DNA of 64,000 nt from Ascaphus truei. Its lineage: Eukaryota; Chordata; Amphibia; Anura; Ascaphidae. The position numbers and the translations under genes were made by a program. Under the pieces are notes generated by a model. It did no database searches and was not told the origin of the DNA. It was given only the letters and a program-made list of their open reading frames with translations. The DNA lies in the NCBI GenBank assembly GCA_036426205.1, contig CM071568.1:49094801-49158800 (forward strand). The letters are read 5' to 3'. Shown here one piece after another: positions 34,673 to 45,175 of the stretch (position 1 is its first letter; every line of letters starts with the position of its first letter).

Positions 34673-36853
34673 TGTAGCCAGGTCACCCTTTGCCCCCTGC
34701 GACCCCCTCGGGAGCCTCCGTGGGCACCAGTGATGCCGGGTACTGCCGGAGGCCAGCGGCAGACCCGACGGCCATCCCAAGGGTGGGGCCGTTGCAGGGA
34801 GCGGTGCGCTGTCTCCGCGAGCGGCCGGTTGCCGGGGACGCGATCGGGCCGTTGCTAAGGCCGCGGTCGCGTCTCTAAGTCCCGGCGGCCGGCGAGGAGA
34901 GCGCCGCTATTATGCAACCACTCGCGCATGCGCAGTGATCGCGCGAGTGTAGGAGTAAGCCGAGATAGTCGCGCATGCGCAGAAGATCGGCGAGGGCAGG
35001 GAACAGTTGCGTGAGGGCAGGGAAGCGCAGGAGAGTCGTCGAGAGTAGGGATAGATAGTGAGAGGTTGTGGCGGCCATTAGGGGTTAGTGTGGTGCAGGA
35101 AAGGCGCGCACGCGGCCCCAATGTAAGTACAGCCTCCACGGGACTACAATTCCCATGAGGCTTAGGCCAAGCACATCAGGTGCTTCATAGGAACCAATAG
35201 GGCTGCAGGACTGCCCTGGAGGAAAGGATACATTTCGCGGGCTTGCACCACGCTAGTCAGTCAGCGGAGGGACCCTGTGAAGGAAGGAGGTTAGGGTACA
35301 GAGAGAGGGACTCCCCTGTATTAGGCCAGCACCCCTTTGGTCCAGGATAGCTCAGCTCCCCAGTAAGGTGAGTGTTGCCAGGGGCAGCCCTCAGGTTAGG
35401 GACCCGCCACTTACATTAGTGGAGCTGAGAGAAGGAAGTCTGCAGTTATGAGTTGGAGTCGGGAGCTGTTAGGAAGTGGGTGTAGGGAGCGAGTGCAGCT
35501 TCTGCCCCATATAGGTACCTACACTCCAGGTAGACCCAACTCCCCACTAGTTGGGTGGGTAACTGTTGAGGAAGTGATAGAGAGTTGGAGCTGGGAGACT
35601 GTGAGGGAAGAAGGGTGCGGGGAGTGAGAGAGCTCCTGCCACCCCATAGGTACCCACACCCCAGGTAGGCCCAACCCCCCCGCTAGCGTAGGGTTAAGTA
35701 CTGAGGAGGCCAAGATGGGACGCTGCCCTTAGTGTTGTTAGAGTGCTGCATTGTCAGGGTCACAGCGAGCAGTGCGTGAGGTCTGATAGGCAGGCACCTT
35801 GTTGCGCAGCACGTTGGCTGCAGCCTCCAGTGAGTTACAGCTTGCTGCGAGGTAGGCGCTGGGACTATCAGGAGTAGTGGGTCTGGAGAAGGGCTATAGC
35901 TGTTTAGTCACTTGAGGTAGCGCTAGGGGTAGGATGCCTGAAGGGATAGCCTGTTAACGAGGTCAGGAATTTGGAGAGGATCTGCACTAGGCTAGCCAAC
36001 AGTAGGTAGACGCCCAAGTACTGCATGGAAGATGTACTCTAGTCCATTCAGATCACTTACCGAAGGGATTGGGTAGTAAGGGAGTGGGACAGGTCTTACC
36101 CCTGCAGGCCCTAGGAGTTCCCCAAGCCCACAGTTGCTGTACTACAGGACAGGCCCTAGGTTAGGGTTCCTGTCACGTTAGTACCATTAGATAGATAGGG
36201 ACACAGCGGCTGCTGCTGTTCCTGTGGAGGAAGCGGTTGGACCCACGTTGGGGTCCCAGAGACGATTCCAGTGGGACCGTCCTAGTGGTCTGCACGTGCA
36301 AGGAGTTCGGTTGGAGGATCAGACGGACTCATCACACGTCTGACCCTTTGAGAAGTTTGTTGCTGACCCGAGCACCGGAGTGCCGGTCAGGTATTACACA
36401 TCACATGTGCACCAACAGGCCTAGGTTTAGTTTGACTGCGCAGTCACCCATTGACTATCTCTGTAGGAGTACGGACATTGGGTGGGGTTCTTGGGACACT
36501 GGGTGGGATCACCTAGTGTTTGGGAATCGTCCTGCGAGACGTCACGTTAGTGTCTCACCGTCGTGAGAGAGACACAGGTTATCATTATTATTCTTTAGTA
36601 AGTCCTTAGTTAATAATCACTGTGTGTGTGGTTTCTGATTGGGTTCCTATGTAGGGTCATTCTACACTTCCCTAGATCCTACACAGGTGGAGGCGCTGAA
36701 AGAAGATTCGTTCCAGAGGATTTCACCCCAGGCTCTCACTAGCGAGGCTCAGACCTCCTGTGAGCCTGCAGGTATACGCACCACACCGGTAACACCGCAG
36801 TTTCTCTCACCCACACTATATATGAGATTGGGTGGGGTGGAATACCCGTTACA
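34673..36853 (+). repeat. 5' LTR (2181 bp)
   Basis: It runs from TGTAGCCAGGTCACC to CGTTACA. It contains two GCGCATGCGC palindromes (34924-34933, 34971-34980) in a cgcgcga-rich subrepeat and imperfect internal duplications (ccccataggtaccta-ac-ccaggtag at 35502 and 35643). The block cctacacaggtggaggcgctg lies at about 36681. Compared with the 3' LTR it lacks many single bases, often in short homopolymers. Confidence 0.9.
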
Positions 36854-36856
36854 TTT

Positions 36857-36873
36857 TGGAGGCGCTGCGAGAT
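36857..36873 (+). promoter_or_regulatory. Primer-binding site, tRNA-Thr-like
   Basis: TGGAGGCGCTGCGAGAT starts three bases after the LTR end. Vertebrate tRNA-Thr 3' ends (…GCCTCCA) predict a site like TGGAGGC-C-GC-GGGAT, so the first seven bases match exactly and the rest matches with a few differences. The tRNA assignment is inference from memory of tRNA ends. Confidence 0.55.
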
Positions 36874-38530
36874 ACACCTGGGGTGCCCTGTCCATTTTTT
36901 CTAAATTGTCCCGTCCCTATTTTTGCCACCATGTTTGTGATAGTCCGGAGACGAGGTCCTGGCCTGGCTCTGAGCAATACCTAGACCCTGGACAGGTAGT
37001 GGCGGTAGGAGGCATTCCCGTAACTATACCCAAAATGAAGGTCGGGAGTATATATGTAAAATTCCTGAGTGGCCATGGACATGTGCTTAGTGAGGAGCAA
37101 GACAAAGCCCCGTCCACATGGAAACATTTTTTGTAGTAACCCACATTGAGAATTATGCCTGGCAAAGGCAACCGTCCGCACTGTTCATGCCCGGGGCCCC
37201 TCAGAAGGGTACCCCCTAGTCTACGCAGACAAGCAGGATGCGTTCCCGCCAAATCAGAGGAGAGCGCACGTGCTGCTGACGTCAACCTGCACAGAAAGAT
37301 GTTGCAACAATCTGTCGGGATTGGCGCGAAAATCAGAGCCCCTCCCCATATGTGATGTGAGTGACTCAGAGCAGAGCCAGAACCATCTCCCTGTAGAAAG
37401 TGCCCTTCCTACAGATTCCACCAGGGGAGCAAACACTGTAATCTGCAACCATACGTTGACGCCGTGCTAGACTGTTGCGTTTCGAAGATGTGTATTCCGA
37501 TGTCGGACCCTGCTGTGGGCCCGTGTGCCCTACAATGGTCAGTCCGACCTACCTACAGAGGTACCCTCGGTCCTAGACTGGGACCATTACTACAGACGAC
37601 AAGGGTGAGTCGACTGCCCAGGGGTGTTTGGGGTGAGCCTCCAGGTGCCGCGAGGACACGAGGCTCCTAAGTCTGGTCGCCCGGGTGAGGGTTCCCTCTG
37701 CATCGCGTCCTGGCGGAGGTGTCTCATTAGAAGCTGTTCCAGTGGTGCGAGTGGACCAGTGCACCAGGGCCTATCGTGCCAGAGAAGAGAAACCCATCGC
37801 AAGCCACCGTAGTGGTAAGGAACCACTTGCCCCCCACGGCTCCCGATGGAGGTGGCCGTGAAGAAGGCCAGAGTTGCGGCTTCTGAGCGGAGTGTGAGCC
37901 CGTGTGCTCCACACATGGGTCCCAGGACTGGGATCCAACGCTCCCGAAGTTTCGAGTCGTGAGTGGGCTGTCCCAGAAGAGTTGGGGACAGGTCCCGATA
38001 CAACCAAGGTGGAACTGATAGCGTCCCCGAGGACCTGTTGGACACCGTGAATCCCGCAGTGGTAAGGTATCTACCCTTTACCCCCTGCCAGGTGAAACAG
38101 AGACTTTGCTGTGAAAGAGAAGCGGCCCTCCGCCAGGAGGGGGACCGTGGGAAAGGTCTTGGCCGCCTGGCCTGCTGTTTCCAAGGCGTGGATGACCAGG
38201 TAAAGACCGGGTTGAAAGACACTGTGCTATCTTCCACCAGGGAGGAGGGGAGGAAGTAGTACTGAAACCAGTGACTGTCACCCCAGAGTGTGCTCTTCAT
38301 GAGAATTTTCTGGGAGAGGCTCACGGACGCAAAAGTGAGGTTACCCCCCACATGATCAGTTAGGGGCACCCCACAATGGTCTCAGCTAGCCTCGGGAATT
38401 ATGGGGGTGATGTGACATGTGTTGGTGAGGTTAAAGCCGATCTGTTAAGTGTACGGGGTATGCCATGCCAATTGTCAGTGTGTGAAATTGTGCCCTGTTA
38501 TGTCGTTCCCCAAGCGAGGCGTGGGTGTTT

Positions 38531-38544
38531 ACAAGGGGTGAGAG
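38531..38544 (+). promoter_or_regulatory. Polypurine tract
   Basis: acaaggggtgagag abuts the 3' LTR start. It is the only purine run there and sits where plus-strand DNA synthesis would be primed. It is interrupted by one T. Confidence 0.5.
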
Positions 38545-40763
38545 TGTAGCCAGGTCCACCTTTGCCCCCTGCGACCCCCTCGGGAGCCTCCGTGGGCACC
38601 AGTGATGCCGGGTACTGCCGGAGGCCAGCGGCAGACCCGACGGCCATCCCAAGGGTGGGGGCCGTTGCAGGGAGCGGTGCGCTGTCTCCGCGAGCAGGCC
38701 GGTTGCCGGGGACGCGATCGGGCCGTTGCTAAGGCCGCGGTCGCGTCTCTAAGGTCCCGGCGGCCGGCGAGGAGAGCGCCGCTATTATGCAACCACTCGC
38801 GCATGCGCAGTGATCGCGCGAGTGTAGGAGTAAGCCGAGATAGTCGCGCATGCGCAGAAGATCGCGCGAGGGCAGGGAACAGTTGCGTGAGGGCAGGGAA
38901 GGCGCAGGAGAGTCGCGCGAGAGTAGGGATAGATAGTGAGAGGTTGTGGCGGCCATTAGGGGTTAGTGTAGGTGCAGGAAAGGCGCGCACGCGGCCCCAA
39001 TGTAAGTACAGCCTCCACGGGACTACAATTCCCATGAGGCTTAGGGCCAAGCACATCAGGTGCTTCATAGGAACCAATAGGGCTGCAGGACTGCCCTGGA
39101 GGAAAGGATACATTTCGCGGGCTTGCACCACGCTAGTCAGTCAGCGGAGGGACCCTGTGAAGGAAGGAGGTAGGGTACAGGAGAGAGGGACTCCCCTGTA
39201 TTAGGCCAGCACCCCTTTGGTCCAGGATAGCTCAGCTCCCCAGTAAGGTGAGTGTTGCCAGGGGCAGCCCTCAGGTTAGGGACCCTGCCACTTACATTAG
39301 TGGGAGCTGAGAGAAGGAAGTCTGCAGTTATAGAGTTGGAGTCAGGGAGCTGTTAGGGAAGTAGGGTGTAGGGAGCGAGTGCAGCTTCTGCCCCATATAG
39401 GTACCTACACTCCAGGTAGACCCCAACTCCCCACTAGTTGGGTGGGTAACTGTTGAGGAAGGTGATAGAGAGTTGGAGCTAGGGAGCTGTGAGGGAAGAA
39501 GGGTGCGGGGAGTGAGAGCAGCTCCTGCACCCCATAGGTACCCACACCCCAGGTAGGCCCAACCCCCCCGCTAGCGTAGTGGGTTAAGTACTGAGGGAGG
39601 CCCAAGATAGGGACGCTGCCCTTAGTGTTGTTAGAGTGCTGCATTGTCAGGGTCACAGCGAGCAGTGCTGTGAGGTCTGATAGGCAGGCACCTTGTTGCG
39701 CAGCACGTTGGCTGCAGCCTCCAGTGAGTTACAGCTTGCTGCGGTAGGCGCTGGGACTAGTCAGAGAGTAGTGGGTCTGGAGAAGGGCTATAGCTGTTCT
39801 AGTCACCTTGAGGTAGCGCTAGGGGTAGGATGCCTGAAGGGATAGCCTGTTAACGAGGTCAGGAATTCTGGAGAGGATCTGCACTAGGCTAGCCAACAGT
39901 AGGTAGACGCCCAAGTACTGCATGGAAGAGTACTCTAGTCCATTCCAGATCACTTACCGAAGGGACTTGGGTAGTAAGGGGAGTGGGACAGGTCATTACC
40001 CCTGCAGGCCCTAGGAGTTCCCCAAGCCACCACAGGTTGCTGTACTACAGGGACAGGCCCTAGGTTAGGGTTCCTGTCACGTTAGTACCATTTAGATAGA
40101 TAGGGACACAGCGGCTGCTGCTGTTCCTGTGGAAGCGGTTGGACCCACGTTGGGGTCCACAGAGACGATTCCAGAGTGGGACCGTCCTAGTGGTCTGCAC
40201 GTGCAAGGAGTTCGGTTGGAGGATCAGACGGACTCATCACACGTCTGACCCTTTGAGAAGTTTGTTGCTGACCCGAGCACCGGAGTGCTCGGCAGGTATT
40301 ATACCATCACATGTGCACCAACAGGCCTAGAGGTTTTAGTGACTGCGCAGTCACCCATTGACTATCTCTGTAGGAGTACGGGACATTGGGTGGGGTTCTT
40401 GGGACACTGGGTGGGATCACCTAGTGTTTGGGAATCGTCCTGCGAGACGTCACTGTTAGTGTCTCACCGTGAGAGAGACACAGGTTATCATTATTATTCG
40501 TTAGTAAAGTCCTTAGTTATATAATCACTGTGTGTGTGGTTTCTGATTGGGTTCCTATGTAGGGTCATTCTACACTTCCCTAGAATCCTACACAGGTGGA
40601 GGCGCTGAAAGAAGATTCGTTCCAGAGGATTCACCCCAGGCTCTCACTAGCGGAGGCTCAGACCTCCTGTGAGCCTGCAGGTATACGCACCACACCGGTA
40701 ACACCGCATGTTCTACTCACCCACACTATATATGAGATTGGGTGGGGTGGAATACCCGTTACA
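38545..40763 (+). repeat. 3' LTR (2219 bp)
   Basis: It runs from TGTAGCCAGGTCCACC to CGTTACA and is collinear with 34673-36853. Palindromes GCGCATGCGC lie at 38799-38808 and 38846-38855. The ggtggaggcgctg block lies at about 40597, followed by ctgcaggtatacgc, a possible splice donor. Confidence 0.9.
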
Positions 40764-41191
40764 TTGAATACATTGCATAGAATGTGACTGTATAAGTGCG
40801 GGGTGCATTTATTCTATTTTTGAATGCTGCATTGGGAGATTGACACAATGTTTCCTGCATTAGTAGCTTGTCGCATGTATTTTGAACCTAGTTTATCGCC
40901 CGTACTTTTTGCTTGTCTAACAATTGTTTGTAAACATGGGAAGGTGAAGCAAAAAAAGAGGAAAATCAGAATGAAAATCCTATCTCCTTTTTTTGTTCTG
41001 TCGCCTCTTATGTGTTCAGCAGGTATCCACGTTTCCCAATGTTTTGCAGGCGCGGGTCTGGCAGCAAAGAGGTTAAAAAAAAAAAATGGAAATTTCTCCC
41101 CCATCAGGTCTGTAAGGGTATCCCTGGTTCAGATTCTTAAAATAATTGGGGTGTTAAGGCTCATACATTTAAAGCGTTGCATCCACTAGAG

Positions 41192-41418
41192 CAGAGGCAT
41201 CCAACTCCAGTTCTCAAGAGCTACCAACAGGTCAGCTTTTCAGGATATCCCTGCTTCAGCACACGTGGCTCAATCAGTGGCGCAGTGGAAGAGCCTACTT
41301 CAGCATAGCTCAATGAGTGTCTCAGTCAAACACTGATTAAGCCACCTGTGCTGAAGCAGGGATAGCCTGAAAATCTGACCTTTTGGTGGCTCTTGAGGAC
41401 TGCAGTTGGCTGCCCCTG
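41192..41418. mobile_element. hAT-type MITE family 'CAGGGGTGGCCAAC', copy 2
   Basis: Arms ccaactccagttctcaagagctaccaacaggtcag and the inverted ccttttggtggctcttgaggactgcagttggc end in CAGAGG/CCCCTG. Flanks cactagag and cactggag form an 8-bp duplication with one mismatch. Confidence 0.8.
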
Positions 41419-41553
41419 CACTGGAGATGTGTGACATTGCCTGGGATATATGCAAAGTGTATTCAGATGATTGAAATGAGCTCAGGCGTGTTCCTGTTTG
41501 TGCAGAGGTATGTCCCCGTGTATTGTATAAAAGGTGTTTGGGGAGGTACAGTA

Positions 41554-41869
41554 CAGGCATACCCCGGTTTAAGGACACTCACTTTAAGTACATGTCGCCC
41601 AATAGGCAAACAGCAGCTCGCGCATGCGCCTGTCAGCACGTCCTGAACAGCAATACCGGCTCCCCACCTGTGCCAAAGCTGTGCGCAAGCGGGGAGACTA
41701 TAGAGCCTGTTACAAAAGCGTTATTTCCATCAGTTATGCACGTATATGACGATTGCCGTACAGTACATGCATCAATAAATGGGGAAAAAGTAGTGCTTCA
41801 CTTTAAGAACATTTTCGCTTTACATACATGCTCCGGTCCCATTGCGTACGTTAATGTGGGGTATGCCTG
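41554..41869. mobile_element. Tigger-like MITE, 316 bp
   Basis: CAGGCATACCCC at the left and GGGGTATGCCTG at the right are perfect inverted ends with TA duplicated outside. CAGGCATACC is close to the known Tigger terminus. Inner cactttaag words are also inverted. It contains GCGCATGCGC at 41620-41629 and no transposase. Confidence 0.85.
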
Positions 41870-41988
41870 TATATGTCACTTGGAACCCTATTAAAATAAG
41901 TCTCCCACCCCTCCCCCCTCTCTCGATCCATTGTTCCTCTTTAGATTACGTTGTTTTGTACAATACTATTCTTGAGTTGTGGCCCTGA

Positions 41989-42269
41989 GGCTGCGACCCC
42001 AGTGCGCGCGACCGGCTGCCTGGCGAAACCTGTTCCCGGCAGCAGCGCGGCGGGGGGCGCTGCCATGGTCACGCGGCTGGTTCGCCCTCATTGGCTGAAC
42101 CGCCGTGACGTGGCCAGCGCTCCCTCGCCACTAGCAAAGACAAAATCCTTGTCTTTGCAACATGTAGTCGCGTATCGCGCCGGGGCGCGCAGGCAGCTAC
42201 TGGGGCTGGCCGCATAGTGGGCCGTACCTTTTGTGTACTGCGCTCGCCGTTGCGGCCACTGGGGATTGG
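41989..42269. mobile_element. Harbinger-like MITE family 'GGCT-CG-CCCCAGT', copy 2
   Basis: It starts GGCTGCGACCCCAGTGCGCG and ends near ccactggggattggc. The core shares ggctggttcgccctcattggctgaaccgc, cgtgacgtggccagcgct and ccactagcaaagacaaaat with 32341-32687. The right boundary is approximate. Confidence 0.55.
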
Positions 42270-42933
42270 CGCATTGTGGGGTTGCAGAATCAGTGGTTGG
42301 TGCCAAATTCAGGCGTTGGGGTGCAATGGTATTTGCAACCTCACATTTTGACTTCCCATTTGTGTAACAGGCTCGCAATTTCTTCATATCAGCCCAAGTA
42401 CCACCAATCCTTGTAATGCAAGCACGTATTGTTATCATAACGGTGCCCAGGGCATACTTGAAAACGAAAGGCAACTCCTCAATGTATTGCACGCTGGTAA
42501 AACATTCTTATAAATAAATAACTCATTGCGTTGGTTGTTTTTTTGGGGGGTAGTCGCAGTTGGAAGTTAGCCGTCTGTTCACACAACCCAAGTTCCCGCA
42601 CCAGTTCAATCGCCCTGACCACGCAGTCTGGTTTGCCAGGGAATGTGAGAAGTCATTATTTGCAGTGTGGGGCAGTGCATGTTCTTGAATGTGAAAAATG
42701 ATGGGAATGCCATTAGCAGCTTTTGCTGCGAGCGCCCTTATTGTAAGGCCACTATTGTGTCTATCCGAAACTAAGCCCTCTACAACTGCTCATTTTTATT
42801 TCAACTATGAGATGCATATACTCATTTAACAGTTACTGTACCGTGATTGACTCCACTCCAGTCTTTTCATTGAAAGATATGCGTGTTAATGAATTTAATG
42901 TGATGTCTCACTGAATCTGCTCAAAAAAATATA

Positions 42934-43140
42934 CAGGTAGTCCTCGTTAGCCAACGTTTCCCTTTACAACGAATGGCATATCCAACGCTTTACAATGCAA
43001 CCCTATGGGCCGTATTTCGACGCCTGAATGCGTTATCCAATGCTCACCGCCTCTGATTAACATGGGACTCACTTTACAACGGTTTCACTATCAAACGCTA
43101 CTTCCAGAACGGATTCCGCTGGATAACCGAGTACCGCCTG
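42934..43140. mobile_element. Tigger/mariner-like MITE, 207 bp
   Basis: CAGGTAGTCCTCG (left) and CGAGTACCGCCTG (right) are inverted with two mismatches, with TA on each side. Inner words gctttacaatgc and ctttacaacg repeat. It is non-coding. Confidence 0.75.
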
Positions 43141-43797
43141 TATATTTTTTGTTCTGATCACATATTTTATAGTGAATTATTCTAAGAATTTTCTTTGTTG
43201 GGGAAAACATTTTCTAAAAGTGGTTTAGCATATCTTTCTGTGATACAGATATAACGTTAGACAGCACAACAGTATTATAATCACATATTTTTCTGGATCG
43301 CGTAAAACCTGGCCTGCTCACTGCAACTGCTGCAGTTTTCTATTGTCACTGCTTTTTTTTAATGTGATTACAAAGTCCCAATGCAAATCTGTCATTCTGC
43401 AGAGAAAACTGCCATGGGAATTTTCAAGAAAGACATTGAATCCAAGTCCTACAAATATCCCCTGGCCTTCCTGCGGTGGAAGTTAAATCCCTAACCTGGC
43501 TGGAAAAGAGAGGTAGGAGGAACGTGACGGTAACCGACAGCTTGTTTGTGAAATTGATAGCTGCTCGGAAATAAAGGCAATTTCTGCACGTTTGGTCTGC
43601 CGTGGTGGAGTTTCACTTCCTCGGGTCTTGGCATTTTCAGGACAAAACATGTTGCGCTGGCAGCGTACTTGCCTGCGGTGCCAAAGAATGAGGACAGGCA
43701 TATACAATGTCCCTCCTTGCGTGTCTCAGAAAGCAGCAATATTATTTGACCAATCTCCACGCTTTCTAACACCCCCCTAATATCCTTACCCCCAAAC

Positions 43798-44402
43798 CAG
43801 TGCCGGATTAAGGGGAGGGCTGTCCGGGCACTTGCCCGGGGGGCCAACTGCAATGGGGCGCAATGCGCTCTGACCCACGGCGCCATATTTAAATGTCTGA
43901 GTGCTGCGCAGCCTAGTCAATGTTGAGGCACCTCTTATGATGGGACGTTGGGTGCGGGACTTGGAGCGGCGGAGGCAGCAAGGCCTTGATGAGGGTGCTC
44001 AGTCAGATTGATGGAGCGGACCAGGGCGTACAGGACTTGTTCCGAGTCGCCGCTCTGTCAATGTCCCGCGTGGCCGAGCACCCTCAATTCCCTTGCCGCC
44101 GCTGCTCTGAGTCCCGCGCTCGCTGCTCCAACGCACTATCTTTAAATGTCCCTCGACATTAAGGAGGCTGCACAGGACAGACATTTAAAGATGGCGCCGG
44201 GGTTAGTGCGTGCACGCGCACTTCCCTTTTGCTGCCTCCTCTCAGCGTCCCGACGACACGAGGCGACACATGTCCGTGATAACGAGATGTCATGGGGCAT
44301 CACGTTGTGATGACAATACGTCACCACCTGACGTTGCAGTATCACGCCTACAGGAGGAGGGGCGTCCTGCCCGGGACGTGATACTGTCTCGGTCCAGCAC
44401 TG
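43798..44402. mobile_element. hAT-type non-autonomous element, 605 bp
   Basis: The left end CAGTGCCGGATT and the right end TCCAGCACTG are short inverted repeats. The flanks ccccaaac at 43790-43797 and 44403-44410 are a perfect 8-bp duplication. The interior has tttaaatgtc and gacatttaaag inverted words and no transposase. Confidence 0.8.
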
Positions 44403-44529
44403 CCCCAAACCTTAGTGGGATCAGCTGTGCAGCTGGACCATACCCCACCCCGAGGCATACCCCGTTTACATTGAGCAGTCACTCTACTAGCAGTTCCAAC
44501 ATTGCCCCTTGTTCCCTCTGGACTGTCAG

Positions 44530-44668
44530 CCCCCTTCTGTACCTAGTTGCACTTTGTCCTTTTTTGGTGTGTCATTCTGTTTATGTAATATACATAACTT
44601 TGTACCCCTATTGTACTGTGCTATGGATTATGCCAGTGCTTTACAAATAAACAATAATAATATTGTTG
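44530..44668 (+). mobile_element. LINE 3' tail fragment
   Basis: ctgtacctagttgcactttgtcc...ctgtgctatggattatgccagtgctttacaaataaacaataataatatt has the agtgcttta-aaataaa(taa)n end typical of an L2/CR1-type tail. It differs from the tail at 1991, so it is likely another family. Confidence 0.5.
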
Positions 44669-44803
44669 GTGGCCATTTTTAATTCTCCCCAATTCCTATG
44701 GTGAGCAGAATAAAATATTTCCTGAATAGGGGAATCCTGGAAGTGAAGATAGGACACCCTCTTTTACCCTCGCAGGTCAGGTAATATCGTTCCCTGCTAC
44801 ATA

Positions 44804-44876
44804 GCCAGTAGAACCAACCCCACACTGAGGAGACCCATTAAGGTCGAAACAGCTGTCTGTGGGTGGGTTTACTGGC
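44804..44876 (+). ncRNA. Hammerhead ribozyme motif (type I, very short stem III)
   Basis: All conserved core elements are present in order. CTGAGGA (44825-44831) fits CUGANGA. Stem II is GACC/GGTC (44832-44835, 44842-44845) with loop CATTAA. GAAA lies at 44846-44849. A palindromic ACAGCTGT forms stem III, closed by A15.1/U16.1, with C17 at 44857 as the cleavage base. Stem I pairs CCCACA with TGTGGG and, beyond an internal loop, GCCAGTA-AACC with GGTT-TACTGGC. Loop II and the stem I internal loop are where tertiary contacts form in active ribozymes. A near-absent stem III is known from Penelope-element and newt satellite hammerheads, which work as dimers. The host element here is unidentified. 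Confidence 0.75.
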
Positions 44877-44975
44877 TAAGTATCTTAGCCCTGGCTGTGC
44901 TCAAAGCTGTGATCATGCAGCAAGCTTAAGCCTACAGGGGAACCATGTTGAATAGTTTTGAAGCAAAAGGTGGCA

Positions 44976-45093
44976 CTGTGTGCTCATTTGCACGTCATTT
45001 CCCAGAATCCCTTGCTGCAGTGAAAGTGCTGTGTGCTGTGTGATGGTGAAAGGCGGGGTTGCAGACCTGTCTAAGACATGCAAATGAGCATAC
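44976..45093 (+). mobile_element. Repeat 'gtgctcatttgcatgtc', copy 3
   Basis: gtgctcatttgcacgtcatttcccagaatcccttgctgcag...aagacatgcaaatgagcata: the ends are clear inverted repeats of about 17 bp. This is the best-preserved copy for defining termini. Confidence 0.7.
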
Positions 45094-45110
45094 AGTAATA
45101 TTTCCATTTG

Positions 45111-45112
<2 letters not shown>

Positions 45113-45174
<62 letters not shown>
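45113..45174 (+). repeat. (AT)n microsatellite
   Basis: About 30 uninterrupted AT units. Confidence 0.97.

Positions 45175-45175
<1 letters not shown>

Larger units (their letters stand above)
36854..38544 (+). other. Interior of the LTR element, no recognised genes
   Basis: After the primer site the sequence is moderately GC-rich with frames no longer than about 260 codons, none carrying zinc knuckles, a DTG/DSG protease motif, YxDD, integrase HHCC or envelope features. A minus-strand frame at 38369-37590 has no recognised domain. The interior may carry packaging signals only. Confidence 0.6.
34669..40767 (+). mobile_element. Complete short-interior LTR retroelement of the 'TGTAGCC' family
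   Basis: Two nearly identical LTRs (34673-36853, 38545-40763) flank a 1691-bp interior. The 4-bp flanks ttga at 34669-34672 and 40764-40767 are identical, showing one insertion event. A primer site and a purine tract lie at the expected inner edges. No gag, protease, polymerase or envelope motif is visible in any frame of the interior, so it is a non-autonomous element that would depend on a related virus-like element. The 4-bp duplication and tRNA-primed layout suit an endogenous-retrovirus-type lineage, which is inference. Confidence 0.85.

Noticed and set aside
37590..38369. 259-codon minus-strand frame in the LTR-element interior as a possible retroviral or captured gene
   Set aside because: Antisense to the element, no recognisable motif, and not expected to be retained; left as unexplained interior.
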